Below, piece after piece: positions 47,076-60,184 of a DNA stretch of 64,000 nucleotides. This DNA comes from Salminus brasiliensis. Its lineage: Eukaryota; Chordata; Actinopteri; Characiformes; Bryconidae. Location: contig NC_132894.1 in the NCBI RefSeq assembly GCF_030463535.1, positions 28,106,625 to 28,170,624 of the forward strand, written 5' to 3'. The stretch's first letter is position 1; each line of letters opens with the position of its first letter. The notes beneath the pieces are model-generated. The model did no database searches. It saw only the letters and a list, made by a program, of their open reading frames with translations, and was not told the origin of the DNA. The translations under genes were made by a program, and so were the position numbers.

Positions 47076-48010
47076 TTATCGTTGAATTAATCTAGCAGTT
47101 GCAGTTTAACAATTCTGACATCTGGAGATCTGGGGCTGCTGCAGCTCCCTCAGCACCCCCACATCCCACATCAGCGCATAGGTAAATGAGTAAACATGTT
47201 ACTGCGATGCAATTTGCTCTTAAATCCTGTGGTGTGTTTTGTGAATCAGGTCCTTTGTGTTTGTACCTGTTGGTCCGTCAGAATTGAACAATGTGTAGTC
47301 GCGACCTGAAGCCAAAAAACCACCAGCTAATGGTTACTGAAACCACTGAGAGTCTTGTCAATGTCAGTTTCTGAAATTGAAGTAAGTGTATTTCTTATAT
47401 GGTGGTGTTTAAAAGAAGGCAAGCTCTAAATAACAAATGGTAGAACATCCCACTGTGGAGTGTGCGTCCTCTGAGATGAGGGTGGAAAAATTAACAACAC
47501 ATTTTGGGTTGGAAGTAAATATATAATAATTAAAAATGATGGGAATCTTCTGATAAAGTGTATAAAGTGTTACCCTGCTAAGGCATGCATCTCTTCCTGT
47601 CTGGAGATGTTGGGAAGTTTATGCTGAGCTCCCTTGCGGCTTGTTATGAATGAAGTGTCAGGCCTGTCAGCACAGAGATTTCCAGCGTACAGGAGAGGGT
47701 GAATTTAAAGTGATATTTCAGGATATTTATGAAAAATGTACTTTGTATCCTCGAAGTGATGGGAGCAGCCACCCCCTCCCTGCATTTATGATGTTAAACC
47801 TGTAAAACACTCTGCTCTGCCAAAGCCCTTTCCTATCGATAACCTTTGTTTTTTTTGCAGTAATTTTTTACTTTTTGCAAAATAAAATGACAAACACACC
47901 AGTAAAACACATTTATTCTGCTTGTATGCATTGCAAATCCCATGCCCTCCCCTATGACTAATGCTTTGAATTGTTTTTTCAAAGCGATGGGTCTTCATTT
48001 ATTCCAGTTC

Positions 48011-48014
<4 letters not shown>

Positions 48015-48063
<49 letters not shown>
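48015..48063. repeat. GT microsatellite
   Basis: An uninterrupted run of about 24 GT units followed by a G run. Confidence 0.97.
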
Positions 48064-48067
<4 letters not shown>

Positions 48068-49189
48068 GGGGGGGTCGTAGCAGATGTCTACATTTTCTCA
48101 GGTTTCCATATTCTGGCTGCACAGGCTCTTGCCTGTCTGACTCCAAAACTAAACCCATACACGCAGGGATACTCTTCTGTGTTTTTCCATTATTATTTTC
48201 ACACTCTGACCACCCTGGTCCCCAGCGTATCCGCACGCTCCGAGGCATGCTCCCTGACATAATGAACTGGAGGCAGGATGCATGTGGAGAATGCTATTAT
48301 TCGGGCTAATCCAAAATCTCTCATTATTATATGCAGCAGAGGTCAGTACATGAGTAAGCCAGGCTAACAAAGGCACAGCCATGCTGATTATCCAAAAAAC
48401 ACAGCTGAAAAACGAGGAGAAACAGGGAATCACAGGGATAAAATGGAAGAGAATGCAGTATTTCACTGTCACGCAAAAACCTTGTATCTTCAAATTGGCA
48501 CCTTTACAGCAAAGGGACAAAACCTTCCTAACTTGTCAATGTGAAGAGATTTATTCCTGGTCATTTTTAAGGGAATTCCTTTGGTCCATTCATCATTTTG
48601 ACACAATGTAAGATTCATGTTATATCAAAAAAAAAATGCATTGGGTATGCATTGGCATCATGTTCCCGCTGGAATACGCCCCCTTTAGTCGGACTGAGTG
48701 GCAAAACCTTCTGCAGAACGGCCTCGTTTATTAGGAAAACGGCAAACCAGGAATGAAAGGCAGTTGGACTCGACAGCGATCCATCCAAGTTACTAAAGAA
48801 CCAATGGTCCATGTGTAGCCAGAAACGTCCAGCCAACTGAGGCTCAGATCACACTTATTTAGAGGATATAGCCTCATATTTGAGAGCACAGAGTGAAATG
48901 AACGGTCTTAGGAGTGTTTTCCACTGTTGTCAGGCTCATGTAGTAGACTGGCTCATCCAGGTTTGCTAGCTTTCCCTTTTATTTGAGCTTAGCATGTCGC
49001 TAAATTCGCAACTACAGTGGGCTTGGTTTTTATCCCATCTGTTTTCAGAGCATGACTTCACCACTCAGTGAGCTCCCACACATTTCGATGCCAGGATTCC
49101 AGTTGTCCATTTGTTTCTCTTTTCTTGAGTTTTCGGCCCTCTCCTGCTGAATCTGTTTGTACAGTCAGTCACACAACAGCTCTTTGAGG

Positions 49190-49680
49190 GCGTTCATACT
49201 GAGCGCTAACGCCACTTGACACACCTGACGTCAGTGGGTGTATATTAGGTGGCAAACTGAGGCATGAAAACCTGACCTTATGGCCAGACAGTTGGGTCAG
49301 AGCATCTCTGAAATTATGAGGCTTGATGAGAAGTGGTGAGACAGTGGTCTGAGGAGGGACAAGGTGTTAGATACATCAATTAAGCTGTCAGATCCCGATC
49401 ACAAAATATGTGTAATGATTGTTACGGGAGGAATGTGGCAGAACACACAGTGCCTCATACCCTGCTGTGTATGGGGTTGTGTGGGTTACAGTGTGTATGC
49501 TAACCCCAGGCCACTGTTGGAAAGGCCTGCAATGGGAATGTGAGTGACGGTGCTGGACATTGAAGCAATGTCAGCAGCATCACCTGTCTGATGTTTTCTT
49601 TTACATCACTTGGATGTCTGGGTTTGTGTGTGCCTTTTGCTTAGGGGAAGGGACGGCACAAGTATAAACTTAGTTAATGG
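49190..49680 (+). mobile_element. Decayed Tc1-like element (family B), 5' part
   Basis: GTGTATATTAGGTGGCAAAC, ACAGTTGGGTCAGAGCATCT, GCAGAACACACAGTGCCTCA and TTCTTTTACATCACTTGGAT follow the order expected for the 5' half of this family. The coding frame is heavily mutated. Confidence 0.65.
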
Positions 49681-49711
49681 ATACAGAGGAAATTGTACCC
49701 CTGGTCAATGC

Positions 49712-49763
<52 letters not shown>
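49712..49763. repeat. AT microsatellite
   Basis: An uninterrupted (AT)n run of about 50 bp. Confidence 0.97.
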
Positions 49764-49767
<4 letters not shown>

Positions 49768-51039
49768 TTGCTTTCCAGTGTATCTCCAAAATAGTGCCTT
49801 TACATGAGAAGGCAAAAATGTGCTTAACGTTGAATGAAAGTTAATGTAAAGTAAGAGTTTATTCCAAGTAATTTAGAGCATTTCTATTGGTCTGTTCATC
49901 CAGAATTATTTACACAGTATAAAGAGCCGCAACAGTCCAAACCTCCAATCAATAGAGACAACCTAAAACGGACAAAAATTGAAAATACATGTTTTTCATT
50001 AGACAGCAACAATATCTGTATGTATATATTGTGAAAGCTCCTTATCTGGACAGTGTTTATTTATTCAGTAAAACACTAATATTATAATAAATACAAATAA
50101 TATTCATTCAGAAAGTCAATCAGTGGGTATTGATGTAAAATCATGTGAGCTGGTGATAGAATTGAGCAAATCCATGCGCTGGCTGGGGGCGTCCAGGAGA
50201 AACCAAGAACAAGCTTTGTTAAAATTATACATCCTGTAAAGGTACTGTTATTCTTACAACAGTGATGATTCATGTAATGGTGTACTAACTCTAGTATATA
50301 CCATACTGTGTAACAGCATGTAATAATGTATATGAATATAGTCCCAAATGAGGAACAGATGTGGGCAGTAATTAGTAATCGGCTGTGGGGGGGTTGGAGC
50401 TGGAGATAGAAATGCCCATCCAGGACATAAAGAGTCTGAGTGGGGAAAAGAGACTCCGTGACACCTGAAAAGCAGAGAAGCGTTTGTCAGGAAGCTGCCA
50501 AAAAGTGTTAGTGCTTCTCCCACTGCTTGCTTTGTTTAGACCCACTGGGCATAAAGGGATGAGGCTGGAGGGGAGAGAATCTAAACCTGCTGGATGAACC
50601 ATGACAAGCAGAAGGGGATGAAAGCTCAGCCCTGAGGTTGTGGGTGGAAGCAACCAGCCTGATCCACCCAATGCACGATGGGGGGGTTCAAGGGGTGTCG
50701 ATAGAGCATTCTCTGAAATAAGCAGCTTCACCCGGTAAAGCCTTCCAGCAAATGTCACCACCTGAAGTTATGTATTATGTAGGCGCCAGGACACACATCA
50801 ATCAAATCTAACATTTGAAGCTTCACCCTCTGAGTCTGACGAAACAATGTTTTTCCGATGTTCAGAGATCAGCTATGAGTAATGCACACAGTTTTCCCTC
50901 ATTATAAAGGTTGATCAGACATTTTTAAATATCTTTTGCATTACAAATAAACAAAATGTATGCCTACAGATGGTGGATGCTACTGTTTTTAGCTGCACTC
51001 CCAGCCCTGTATTGCACAGTGTTGTCTTGTGACAACACG

Positions 51040-51535
51040 TACAGTGGCATGCAAACGTTTTTTGGTTTTTAAAGGAACATCTAAACAACCTTCAAGAATT
51101 CAACAGAACCTTTTGACCGCAAAAAGCTAAGTATGTTTGGAGACAAAAAAGGTGCACAATCCCCTGAAAAGAATACTTCTCCCACTGTTACGCAAGCAAG
51201 TGAATCCATCATGCTTTGGGGTTGTGTTGCAGCCAGTGGCACTGGTTCCTCACTGGTAGAGGAAAGAAGGGATAAACACACCTAAAAATCCACAATGTGC
51301 TACCTCAAGAGGCACAGGCTAAAGGTTTCCCCTTACCTTCAAATTAGACAGACTTCAAATACGCAGTGCATGCAAAACAGCCCAAGAACTCGAAGCTTTT
51401 TGCAAGGAAGAATGGGCGAAAATACCCCCCCAAACAAGAACTGAAAGACTTCTAAAATGTGAAATGTGCCAAAGGAGGTATTAAGAAGTACTGACCATGC
51501 AGGATGCCCAAACTTTTGTCTCTGGTGCTCAGCAT
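51040..51535 (+). mobile_element. Internally deleted Tc1-like element (family C)
   Basis: Starts ACAGTGGCATGCAAACGTTT and ends ATGCAGGATGCCCAAACTTTTG. The interior retains transposase-derived text (CATGCTTTGGGGTTGTGTTG, then GCAAGGAAGAATGGGCGAAA) with large deletions. Confidence 0.75.
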
Positions 51536-51539
51536 TGGA

Positions 51540-51770
51540 TACTACTGTTTTTCGCTACACTTTGGTTGTCTTGTGACTATAAGTACAGTTCCACGCAAAC
51601 AATTTTCAGTTTTTAGATGAACATCTAAACTAGCCTGAACCTTTTGACCGCAATAAGCAAAGTATGTTTGGAAAAAAAGGTGCAGAATTTAATGAAAAAA
51701 ATACCTCTCCCACTGTTAAGCAAGCGTAGTGCAGCCATCATTCATCATACAATCAAAACAGCTTTGGTTA
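51540..51770 (+). mobile_element. Second partial copy of the family C Tc1-like element
   Basis: TACAGTTCCACGCAAACAAT, CTTTTGACCGCAATAAGCAA and CTCTCCCACTGTTAAGCAAG parallel the text at 51040-51200. It lies in direct order just after the first copy, which suggests a tandem insertion or duplication. Confidence 0.6.
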
Positions 51771-51799
51771 TTGGTTCTTCCCAGTGGTGAACTACGACT

Positions 51800-53690
51800 G
51801 TTGGACCTAAGCCTTTATTCCAGGCCACAGATGTTATATCTCTGCTAGAAATAGGAGCAAAAACACCTCTATGATAAGGTGAGTTTCTTTAAGCCCTCTA
51901 TATGTAATTCTAGTAGCCATGCACTTAAATATTTTGGGGCCTTATAGATAACCACAGATATTTAGTGCTTGTGAAAGAACATTCCATGTTTGATTTCAAA
52001 CTAATAATGGACATAAATATCTTATGAATATTTCACTATGGACCTTCTGGAAGTCCTAGATATGTCACTGAATATGAGCAGTAGTCTAACTGGATTTCAG
52101 TCAGATAGAAATGAATGTCAGTGTTCCAGGACTCTTTATTAAAACAGTCTCTGATAAATGTAAGTGTATGTACAAGGTAGAATATACTGTGTTTAACCCT
52201 TTCACACATTTAACACTCCAAGGCTTATTACACATTAAGGTTTGACTGGTGGGGCTATTCTTTGCTAATAGAAGTTTGTAATAATGCTTTCTGCTTTTTA
52301 AGGACTTCAAATGCCAGTGTTTAACCTGGAACAGACAAAAAATGTGCATTGTTTTTTAGCTTAGCAGAAACATACAACTAGGAGCACTGAATAATAAATA
52401 TGGCCTGATCTAGCACTGGGGGAAAATGACAGATTTTTCCAGCTTTGGCATTTTTGTTGTCTTGAAGAGCAAAAATCATTGAGAACATAGTTGTGAAAAC
52501 AGACATCAGTCAGAGATGGTCCAAACTGAAGTCTAAACAAATCCCTTTTGGGAATTACAAAAGTGTCAGCAAACCAAATGAATGAGAGATTTTCCACGTT
52601 CAGCATTTCACAGACAGGAAACTCTCTGCCATTGAACTAGTGGGGGTAGGACATGAGGAGTGAGTTTGACAGAGTTGTTTCCTCTCGTTCCTGGGCTGTA
52701 CATTATTCATGATACAATGTTAAAAACCCTTTTGAGCCATTGTTCATTCTTTTGTGGTCAGGACACCAGATGGGGCAGAGGATGCGGCTGGATTACCGGT
52801 GTAATTATCAGGCCACACCTGTTTTTAAAGTCCAGTTTACAGCTTATGAGCGCCGTGGTTATCAACAGCTTATATGCATTACTGACAAAACTAAAAGGAG
52901 GATGATATAGCAATAAACAGCTATAAACACTTGATACAGTAATACAGGGAAATACAGTAATTAGATTTATGTTTTGTATTTATATAATACTTAAAGGTGC
53001 ACAAATAGTAAGTATATGACTTTGGTTAGGGTGCCAAATGCTCCGATGTTTGCTTTACACTGAGTCTATTCAATCTAATTATTCCTTACCGGACAATGCT
53101 GCTGCCCTTTCGTTGTGTCCTCTTAGCGTGATGTGCTGTTAGCAAGCTGAAGAGATTGTAGCTAGTTACCTTTTAGCCTTACTGCCAAAAAACAATGTCC
53201 TCATATGAGGCCAAAGGGTCAAAGTTTCATGCCGCAGAGAAGCAGAAATGTAATGTCCCCATATGAGGATGCAGGGTCTCAGGAGGTTAAGGTGGTGGTG
53301 GAATCCTTCAAAACAACATAAATAAACAATTAAGTGCTAAACATAAGTCATTGTATTGAGCATAAAACATAGACCCTAGGAAGAAACTGGAAATGCCTTG
53401 AATGATTAAGTATATTTGGGTTAGTGGAAATGTTATAGATTTAATTTTTTGTGGGAACATCAGACTGGCCAAATATTCTTTTTCTCTCCCAGCAAAGGCA
53501 CTGCTTAATTGCTTTCACTTCAGGCGAATGCCAGCATTTATAAGAATCAAACAGACTTCAGCAAAATCTATTGGATATTATATAAAAGTCCTTTACTCAA
53601 TCTCAAGTTATCTTTTTTCTATTTCCCAATTTGGATCATCAGTTAGCCAACTTATACATATTCTCCCCCTTTCACATGCAATGCTCTCGA
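51800..53690. other. Intergenic DNA without recognised gene
   Basis: A small internal repeat ATGTCCTCATATGAGG / ATGTCCCCATATGAGG occurs near 53197 and 53254. Otherwise nothing is assignable. Confidence 0.45.
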
Positions 53691-53697
53691 AACTGGG

Positions 53698-53962
53698 AGG
53701 GTGAAAGCCCACACACGCACCAGTGTGTTCGGAGGAAGGCGCCACGTACCCGGCTCTGATGCATCAGCCAGCAGATGCCAGTGCTGGCCATTACTGCACT
53801 GAAATGTGAGGAGATAGTGCCATCTACTCACCCTGGAGAGAGCAAGGCCAACTGTGCTCTCTTGGGACCCCAAGAATGCCGATGGCTAGACCAAGATTTG
53901 AACTAGCGAACCTCTTGTCATAGTGACGGCTACTTATTCCGCTGGACCACTCAGGGCCCCAT
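53698..53962 (-). mobile_element. tRNA-derived SINE
   Basis: On the minus strand the head reads CCCTGAGTGGTCCAGCGGAA (box A), then GGTTCGCTAGTTCAAATCTT (box B). The body includes CCAAGAGAGCACAGTTGGCC and ends near CTTTCACCCTCCC. Confidence 0.75.
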
Positions 53963-55019
53963 AAATCCTTTTGAAGTGTCATCAGTTCAGTGTTCGCGTG
54001 CTAACATTGGTGTCTCTCGTTGCAGTTTAAAACACAGGGTGACAACGAACTCAACTTAGACAGGAGCACTTTGCATTCAGAATTATAAACACTGTGCATT
54101 GGCACTCTCCCGTGTGCAGAAGAGCTCTTCAAACTTTGCCCTAGACTTGAAATACTCAACTGTAAATGCTGTGGCAGTGAATGCATCAGTGCCTGTTTGT
54201 CTCTGAAGGAGTCTGTCCAGAGAAAACTCAGCAGATGATAGGTCCCCAGCAATATTACCCAAGCTGTTGTTTTCCATTTCAAGGACATGGAAATCATTAC
54301 CTGTCTCCTGTGCAAAGTCCCAGATACGTTGTTTTCAAACCCTCCAGAAGGTGATTGGCAGCCTGAATTGCCTGCTGAAAGTGTGCCGCAGAAAGTCCAG
54401 AAATGGCCTTTCTGTCAAGGGCGCTCCACAGCTACTAAAAGAGCGGCCTTGTGGCCTGGGGAATCGCATGCCCTCAGTTCCAAAGGACTTTCAGACGCCT
54501 CTGGGTTTCAGTTGAACTGCATTGTCTGGCCAACTGTGGGGTGTGATTCACAGGAGAAATTCCCTGAGGCCAGACTTTTCTCTCTCTCCTTCAAGTTCAG
54601 CTTGGGCAGCGAGAAGCCTCAGAACCTTGTTGAAAGGCCGAAAACAACGGCAAGGTGGTTCAAAGCCTAGATGACTCCTCATGCTTATTCATTTGTTCGA
54701 CCAGCGCGAGGCATCAAGCAAGTTTTGAAGTAACTCACCACCCTCCGGTTTGTGCGGCAGCTGTCCGTGGTTGTACCGTGCTGTCTAGTATTCTGTAGAT
54801 CAGGTGGGAAATATGACCTGAGAAACAGGGGTAGGAGGATGATTTACAAAGTAAAGGAATTTTGAAATACTGCTGATCACACTTGTCCACTGGTGATGTG
54901 GATGTGGTGCTGTATATGGATGAACACTTCATGATGAATGGACCAATAGAAATGGTCCAAAATGTCTTTACGTTATCAGATCTATTCAGTTATTGTTCTC
55001 ATAACAGTGACCAAATTTC
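53963..55019. other. Intergenic DNA with one long chance-like frame
   Basis: A 127-codon open frame runs from 54287 to 54670 (plus strand). The translation matches no family known to me and has no splice context, and frames are also open on the other strand. Base composition is more even than in the surrounding DNA. Confidence 0.4.
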
Positions 55020-55115
55020 TTACTAACGTCTTGGTGCCAGATAAACCAGTACGCCCTCAGATCTGTTGTGGTGGCACAAGGAAGCGGTGGTATTAAGGTT
55101 ATGGCTGGTCTGTGT
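55020..55115 (+). mobile_element. Fragment of Tc1-like family B, 3' end
   Basis: AACGTCTTGGTGCCAGATAA and GGTTATGGCTGGTCTGTG parallel the 3' end of the copy at 15545-15905. Confidence 0.5.
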
Positions 55116-56087
55116 ATCTGTCTAATAGATGTCATATATTTCAAATCTGGGCAATGTATCAAATTTCTCTATGGGTTTTCTCCAAACTCACCTTACGTTG
55201 TCCAACATGTCCAAACGGACCTATTCAGAAACATGGCCAGTGCTGTGTGTTCTAACCCTGGGGTTCTGTAGGTTCTGCTCTGATAGCAAGCCATGATCAT
55301 CCTAAAATGTTAGCTCCTACTTCATACTGCCATCGCCCCCACCCACTCCTGATCCCCAAACTGTGCCATGGTGTGAACATACAGTGCAATACCTTCATCA
55401 TTAAAGCTGGCTACCAGAGTGGCAGCAACCTTAATGATCACAGCTACAGCTGGAGTGATTCAGCATTTTTCAAGGTCCTGCATCGCCTTTTTATCTTATA
55501 TCCAGGAAAAGCTGGGAGACACATGCTGACAGTAAATTGGCGCCCGCAGAGAAAGAAGAGGTGCAGAGGTTCTCCTGGATTGGGGTGTGTGCAGATTAAT
55601 GAGGTGTGCCATCTAACCTTGCATACTGTCCTAGCTCCAAGAATCAGCTAATTAAGCATGTTCCATATCAAGTGGTTCATGCGCCGTGACCAAAAGGCGT
55701 ATCTCAGTGCCTTGGGGAGGGTGAGGTCAGCGCTCCTCATTTGTAGAGCAGGTTTGTGGAATGCAGTAAGCAGTCTGCATGAAACATAAGCAACAACAAA
55801 GTAGCAACGGTTTCTGCGTCTCCTTCTCTTCTTCATTATCTTCTGGTCTTCTTCTATTTGTCTTCTTCTTCCTCTGGTCATATCAGGGACGTCCAGATCA
55901 AGTCATTTTGCCCAAGTCTCTTAATGCTGAGCATTGGTCAGTCACGATCCGATCTTTGTGTTTGTGTAAATAACACAGGCACAGTTTAGATAAGATCAGC
56001 TGCTGGATCTGAAGAAGAGAAGGAGCTGAAGCTGAATCAGCATCTTATGGAATCCAAAAGATCAAAAAGACCAGTCTTCAAAAGATG

Positions 56088-56572
56088 CACTGTCCTACTG
56101 TCTCTCTCCCTTCCTCTTACTGTCCTACTGTCCCCCTTTCTCCCACCCTTCCTCTTACTGTCCTAATGTCACTCTCTCTTCCTCTCATTGTCCTACTGTC
56201 TCTCTCCCACCGTTCCTCTCACTGTCCTACTGTCTTTCCCTCACTCTCACTGTCCTACTGTCTCTCTCCCTCCCTCTCGCTGTCCAACTGTCTCTCTCCC
56301 TCCCTCTCACTGTCCTACTGTCTCTCTCCCACACTTCCTCTCACTGTCCTACTGTCTCTCCCTCCCTCTTACTGTCCTAATGTCGCTCTCTCTTCCTCTC
56401 ACTGTCCTACTGTCTCTCTCCCACCCTTCCTCTCACTGTCCTTCTGTCTCTCTCCCACCCTTCCTCTCACTGTTCTACTGTGTCTCTCCCTCCCTCTCAC
56501 TGTCCTACTGTCTCTCTCCCACCCTTCCTCTCACTGTCCTTCTGTCTCTCTCCCTCCTTCTCACTGTCCTTA
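56088..56572. repeat. Pyrimidine-rich minisatellite
   Basis: Tandem variants of 'CACTGTCCTACTGTCTCTCTCCC' plus 'TCCCTCT' or 'ACCCTTCCTCT' make units of about 30-35 bp, repeated some 15 times. One strand is almost pure C and T. Long T and G runs follow at 56597-56638. Confidence 0.9.
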
Positions 56573-57234
56573 CTCCTCAATTTTAATCTCTGTTTTGTTT
56601 TTTTTTTTTTTTTTTTTTTTTTTTTGGGGGGGGGGGGGTTTCATGTTCATTAAAAACACAAATTTAATACCATGATACTTAAGTTTTTCTAGAGGGTGTC
56701 TATGGGCTTTTGTTGGTTGGTTAGTGCCACATGGTTACTATGGTATTTCTAATGATCAAGTGTGTTGCAAGATGTAGTTCTAAATGGTTCTTAACATACT
56801 GGCATGCCCACGGCACCACCCAACACCGCCCTGATGCCATTCATCTGTGGCCGTTCAGTCCAATGAGCCCAGGTGAACGGCATAAAAGGGCATGCTCAGT
56901 CTTACACGATGAGGACAACTGATGTGAGTACAGGAGTTTTCGTTTGGGTTTGGGGGAGGGTTCTGTTAAGATATGTGTGTGGATCTTTCTTGGGATACTA
57001 AAAGTGAGTGAGAGGAGTGAGTGAGCTTGAATGCCTGCACTTGATGTTTCTTAATATCAGCTGTGAAATGCATCTGTGGGCAGAGCATGGATAGGTCATG
57101 CTTTCACTCTAGGAATTGCAGACATCGATGGCTACAGATTAGTTATTGAACTAGCAATTTCCTGTTGATGGAGCGAACCTTTCACCACTCAAGAGGTCAG
57201 GAGGGTGCAGTGGAGTTCTACATAACTGTTCTGT

Positions 57235-57870
57235 TTGTCTTTTGTCTTCATCATTGTCTGCCCTTGTCTGCTGATGGGGCTAAGCAGTGATTTGTCGTTC
57301 ACGGGTGCTCTGGGCCTCTGCCTTGGTTGCCCTTTTTTTCCGTTCATGTTCATCAGTTGGAATTCCATCTCATTTTTGGGTGACGGTGGGGCTAGATGCT
57401 CAAGAGCACTTTCATTCCGTCCTCTATCGTCAGCTCCTTTCCTGCTGTTACAAGAAGATGAATCAACATCTGCCCAGATGTTATTATGGGTATTTTTGTT
57501 TGATTGATTGGTTTCTATTTCAATTTACTTAAATAGAAGCTGATCATTTCATTTGGTGTCTTTGTCATGTCTGGTAAGATTGTGTCATCCTTGAGATCTT
57601 CAAACCCACTCTGTGGGGTTGGCCCTTGTGGGTCTCCATCTCTTTTTTTTTTTTTAAATGCTCTCAACAGCACTTTCATTCTCAGCTGGAGCGTCCTTCA
57701 CCTTCAGCTCATTTCCCCTTGTTACAAGAAAAATCAACCTCTGCCCAGATGTTCGTTTGGGTCTTTTTTGTTTGATCGATTAATTCTATCTCAGTTTACC
57801 CACCTAGAAACTGGTCACTTGGGGTCTTTATCATATCTGCCAAGAAATTCTCAGCACTGAGGTCTGCAAG
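57235..57870 (+). repeat. Imperfect tandem duplication, unit about 290 bp
   Basis: The stretch at 57395-57570 (AGCACTTTCATTCCGTCCTC, CTGTTACAAGAAGATGAATC, TCTGCCCAGATGTTATT) parallels 57667-57850 (AGCACTTTCATTCTCAGCTG, TTGTTACAAGAAAAATCAAC, TCTGCCCAGATGTTCGT). Identity is moderate. Confidence 0.75.
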
Positions 57871-59050
57871 CTGACGTTCAGCAATCTTTTTACTGTCCAC
57901 TGTGGTTTCATTTACAGCTGACTCTTTATCTAACACATCTGTTAACACATTTATCTGACAGCACTAAAGATGTTAATAGCTGAGCTCCAGGAATCTGATC
58001 AGAAATCTCTAGTGCTCTTGCCTGGACCAGAGCAGCAGACATCAGTATCACAATGTTGAACATTCTGTAGGAAGTAAGGAAGTACAGTGTCATAAAACAT
58101 TCTTCACTGCTGCTGATCTTTCTTTCCAAATACTGTGTATCTATATGACACACGTGGTAAAGATGAGTTAAATGGTTTGTAGGAAATGGATCTTATAGTG
58201 AAGTCACTTAATCTCACATTGAAACTATGAGAGTCCAACTTTTAATTGTTGTAAATCTCAAAAATAGTATTTTTAACAAAACCAAATGACAGACATGCAT
58301 TTTTAAAAAAATAAAAAATATGGACGTTGTGGTTCTTTTGCCTTCCGTTCTATAAAAATGAAGCCAAAATTGTCAGCCATCCTGCAAAATTTGCAACCAT
58401 ATTAGAGACCAGAGGCGGAGCCAGCGATGCCTCCTTTTATTAGACCAAGCCTCTGAGATGGGAATTGTAAAATACTCCATAGCACATCTAGCTGTTGGTC
58501 CCTTGCCATGCTGTTTTGATTGGTAATGATCTCACTGTTCGGACTGTCTGAATATTAAGTTGTACTATAGTCATGCAACATAGTCTTGGCAGCAAAAACC
58601 ACAGAGATTTAAATGAACCACTCTTTAATGCAGTATGAATCAGAATAATTTGTCTTTAAATATTAATAATTAAATAAAATTAAATAATTAATAAAATAAT
58701 TTATATATATATATGTCACTGTATTACTGTTCTTCTTGTTCTTCCTTTCTTCTATTCTTACTCCTATTGGTGGTGTTATTATTGTTCTCCTCCTCCTCCT
58801 CCTTCTTCTTCTCTTACTTATTGTGTTTTTCTCCATTGTGTCTCTAACCACATGGGCTCCGTACGGGGCCATTTCAGCTTAATCATTCTGTGCAACACCC
58901 GCCATCTCACACTCAATTTGCCCTCTCGAGATCCCAGCATATAGTGATTCAGTAGATGCTCCTCTGGGCCAGATACGGTTCATTGGAACAGCGCTTTCCA
59001 TTTAAAACACTCAACAGGAGGATATTGGTGCGCATTGACAGAGGCTTTAG
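57871..59050. other. Intergenic DNA without recognised gene
   Basis: Includes a pyrimidine-rich stretch at 58725-58815. The part at 58860-59050 has even composition and leads into the duplicated block, so it may belong to the same conserved segment. Confidence 0.4.
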
Positions 59051-59059
59051 CTAGATCAA

Positions 59060-59350
59060 TGGGCTTGTGTGTTTTGGGTATGAATAATCTGTCCTGAGGG
59101 TAATCAGAGAATCTTATAGGTAGAAAATCAGAGCGTAGTTAAAACACACGAAGGAGAATCCTCTTGGTGAAGCATTGCGGTTTGCGGTTGATGAATCGGA
59201 AAAGGAGTCTCTACTGTCTATTGATTTCTTTTACGAATGATTTACTGTGATAGGCCAACCATATGAGGCTCAGCTGAAACCCACTGCAATAACGGCATGA
59301 TTCATTTTGACCAGCGTTTTCATACGGAGAGCTTAATTTACTCTGACATC
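59060..59350 (+). repeat. Duplicated non-coding block, copy 1
   Basis: Corresponds to 60185-60480. A 120-bp core (59138-59257) is identical, without gaps, to 60245-60364, while the sequence on both sides shows many differences. No mobile-element ends, open frame or splice signals are visible. A conserved enhancer-like element is a reasonable guess but not shown. Confidence 0.85.
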
Positions 59351-60039
59351 GATTGTCTTCTCTCATGCACTGCACCTTTCCCCATGTTTTTGATTATACT
59401 GTACATGTTTAGGTGTTGTGGGTTCTTGATTATATGGCCTGGTCTTGTGGGCTCTTGGGGTTACAGCAAACAATAACTAATCATAGAAACACATACAAAC
59501 CAAAGAACCCAAAATGCAGTGCAATGAACATGCATTAGCATCAACAACACTAGACCAGCAACAGAGCAAACACAGGGGTATATAAGCACTAGACACAAAC
59601 AGGAACACCTGGGGGAGGATAACGAGAGTGCAGGGCTACAAAGGAGACACAGATGGGAACACTAACGACTAGGCGGGGCTAGGGTGAAGACAAGGGTGGA
59701 GAGACGAACATAAAACAGAGCCATGTATGGAAGAGCACAGAGGGAAACCAAGACCAGGAAGAGAACAAACAAGTAAAAGACATAGACATGTTACATGCTT
59801 AGAGAGATGAGCGGTAACTGATTGTACTGCAACTGAAGGCATTTAGAAATGTAGATTTAGTAAGATAGAGTAAGATTTAGATGTTTAGCTTGTTGACCTC
59901 AGAGGGAAATGCATCAGCACATATTGTGAAGAATATTGTCATGCTCACTTACAGCGCAGAAAACATGGAGAAACATTTTCTCTGGGAAAATAAATAAACA
60001 TCTTAAGTCTAGTCTATATATTTAATATTTAGAAATACG

Positions 60040-60180
60040 AGAAAATGTATAAAACAGAATAAACCAATACCTCAAGGTAAACTCTCTAAAAACGAGTATA
60101 CTGTAAAAATGGTTTGTCAGTCAACTGAAAGTTATCAAGCTAATTAACCACTTTTATTCAAATAAAATAAATTACTTGAA
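60040..60180 (+). repeat. Second duplicated block, copy 1
   Basis: AAATGGTTTGTCAGTCAACT and the AT-rich sequence around it recur at 60545-60690 with moderate divergence. With the block at 59060-59350 this gives an A-B-A-B order. Confidence 0.75.
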
Positions 60181-60184
60181 TAAA

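Noticed and set aside
47942..48309. Frames rich in Cys-Val or Thr-His
   Set aside because: They are translations of the GT microsatellite.
54287..54670. 127-codon plus-strand frame as a possible gene
   Set aside because: No recognisable domain, no start or splice context, and the opposite strand is also open. Kept only as an unexplained stretch.
56085..56675. 196-codon frame rich in Leu, Ser and Pro
   Set aside because: It is produced by the CT-rich minisatellite, which is open in several frames.
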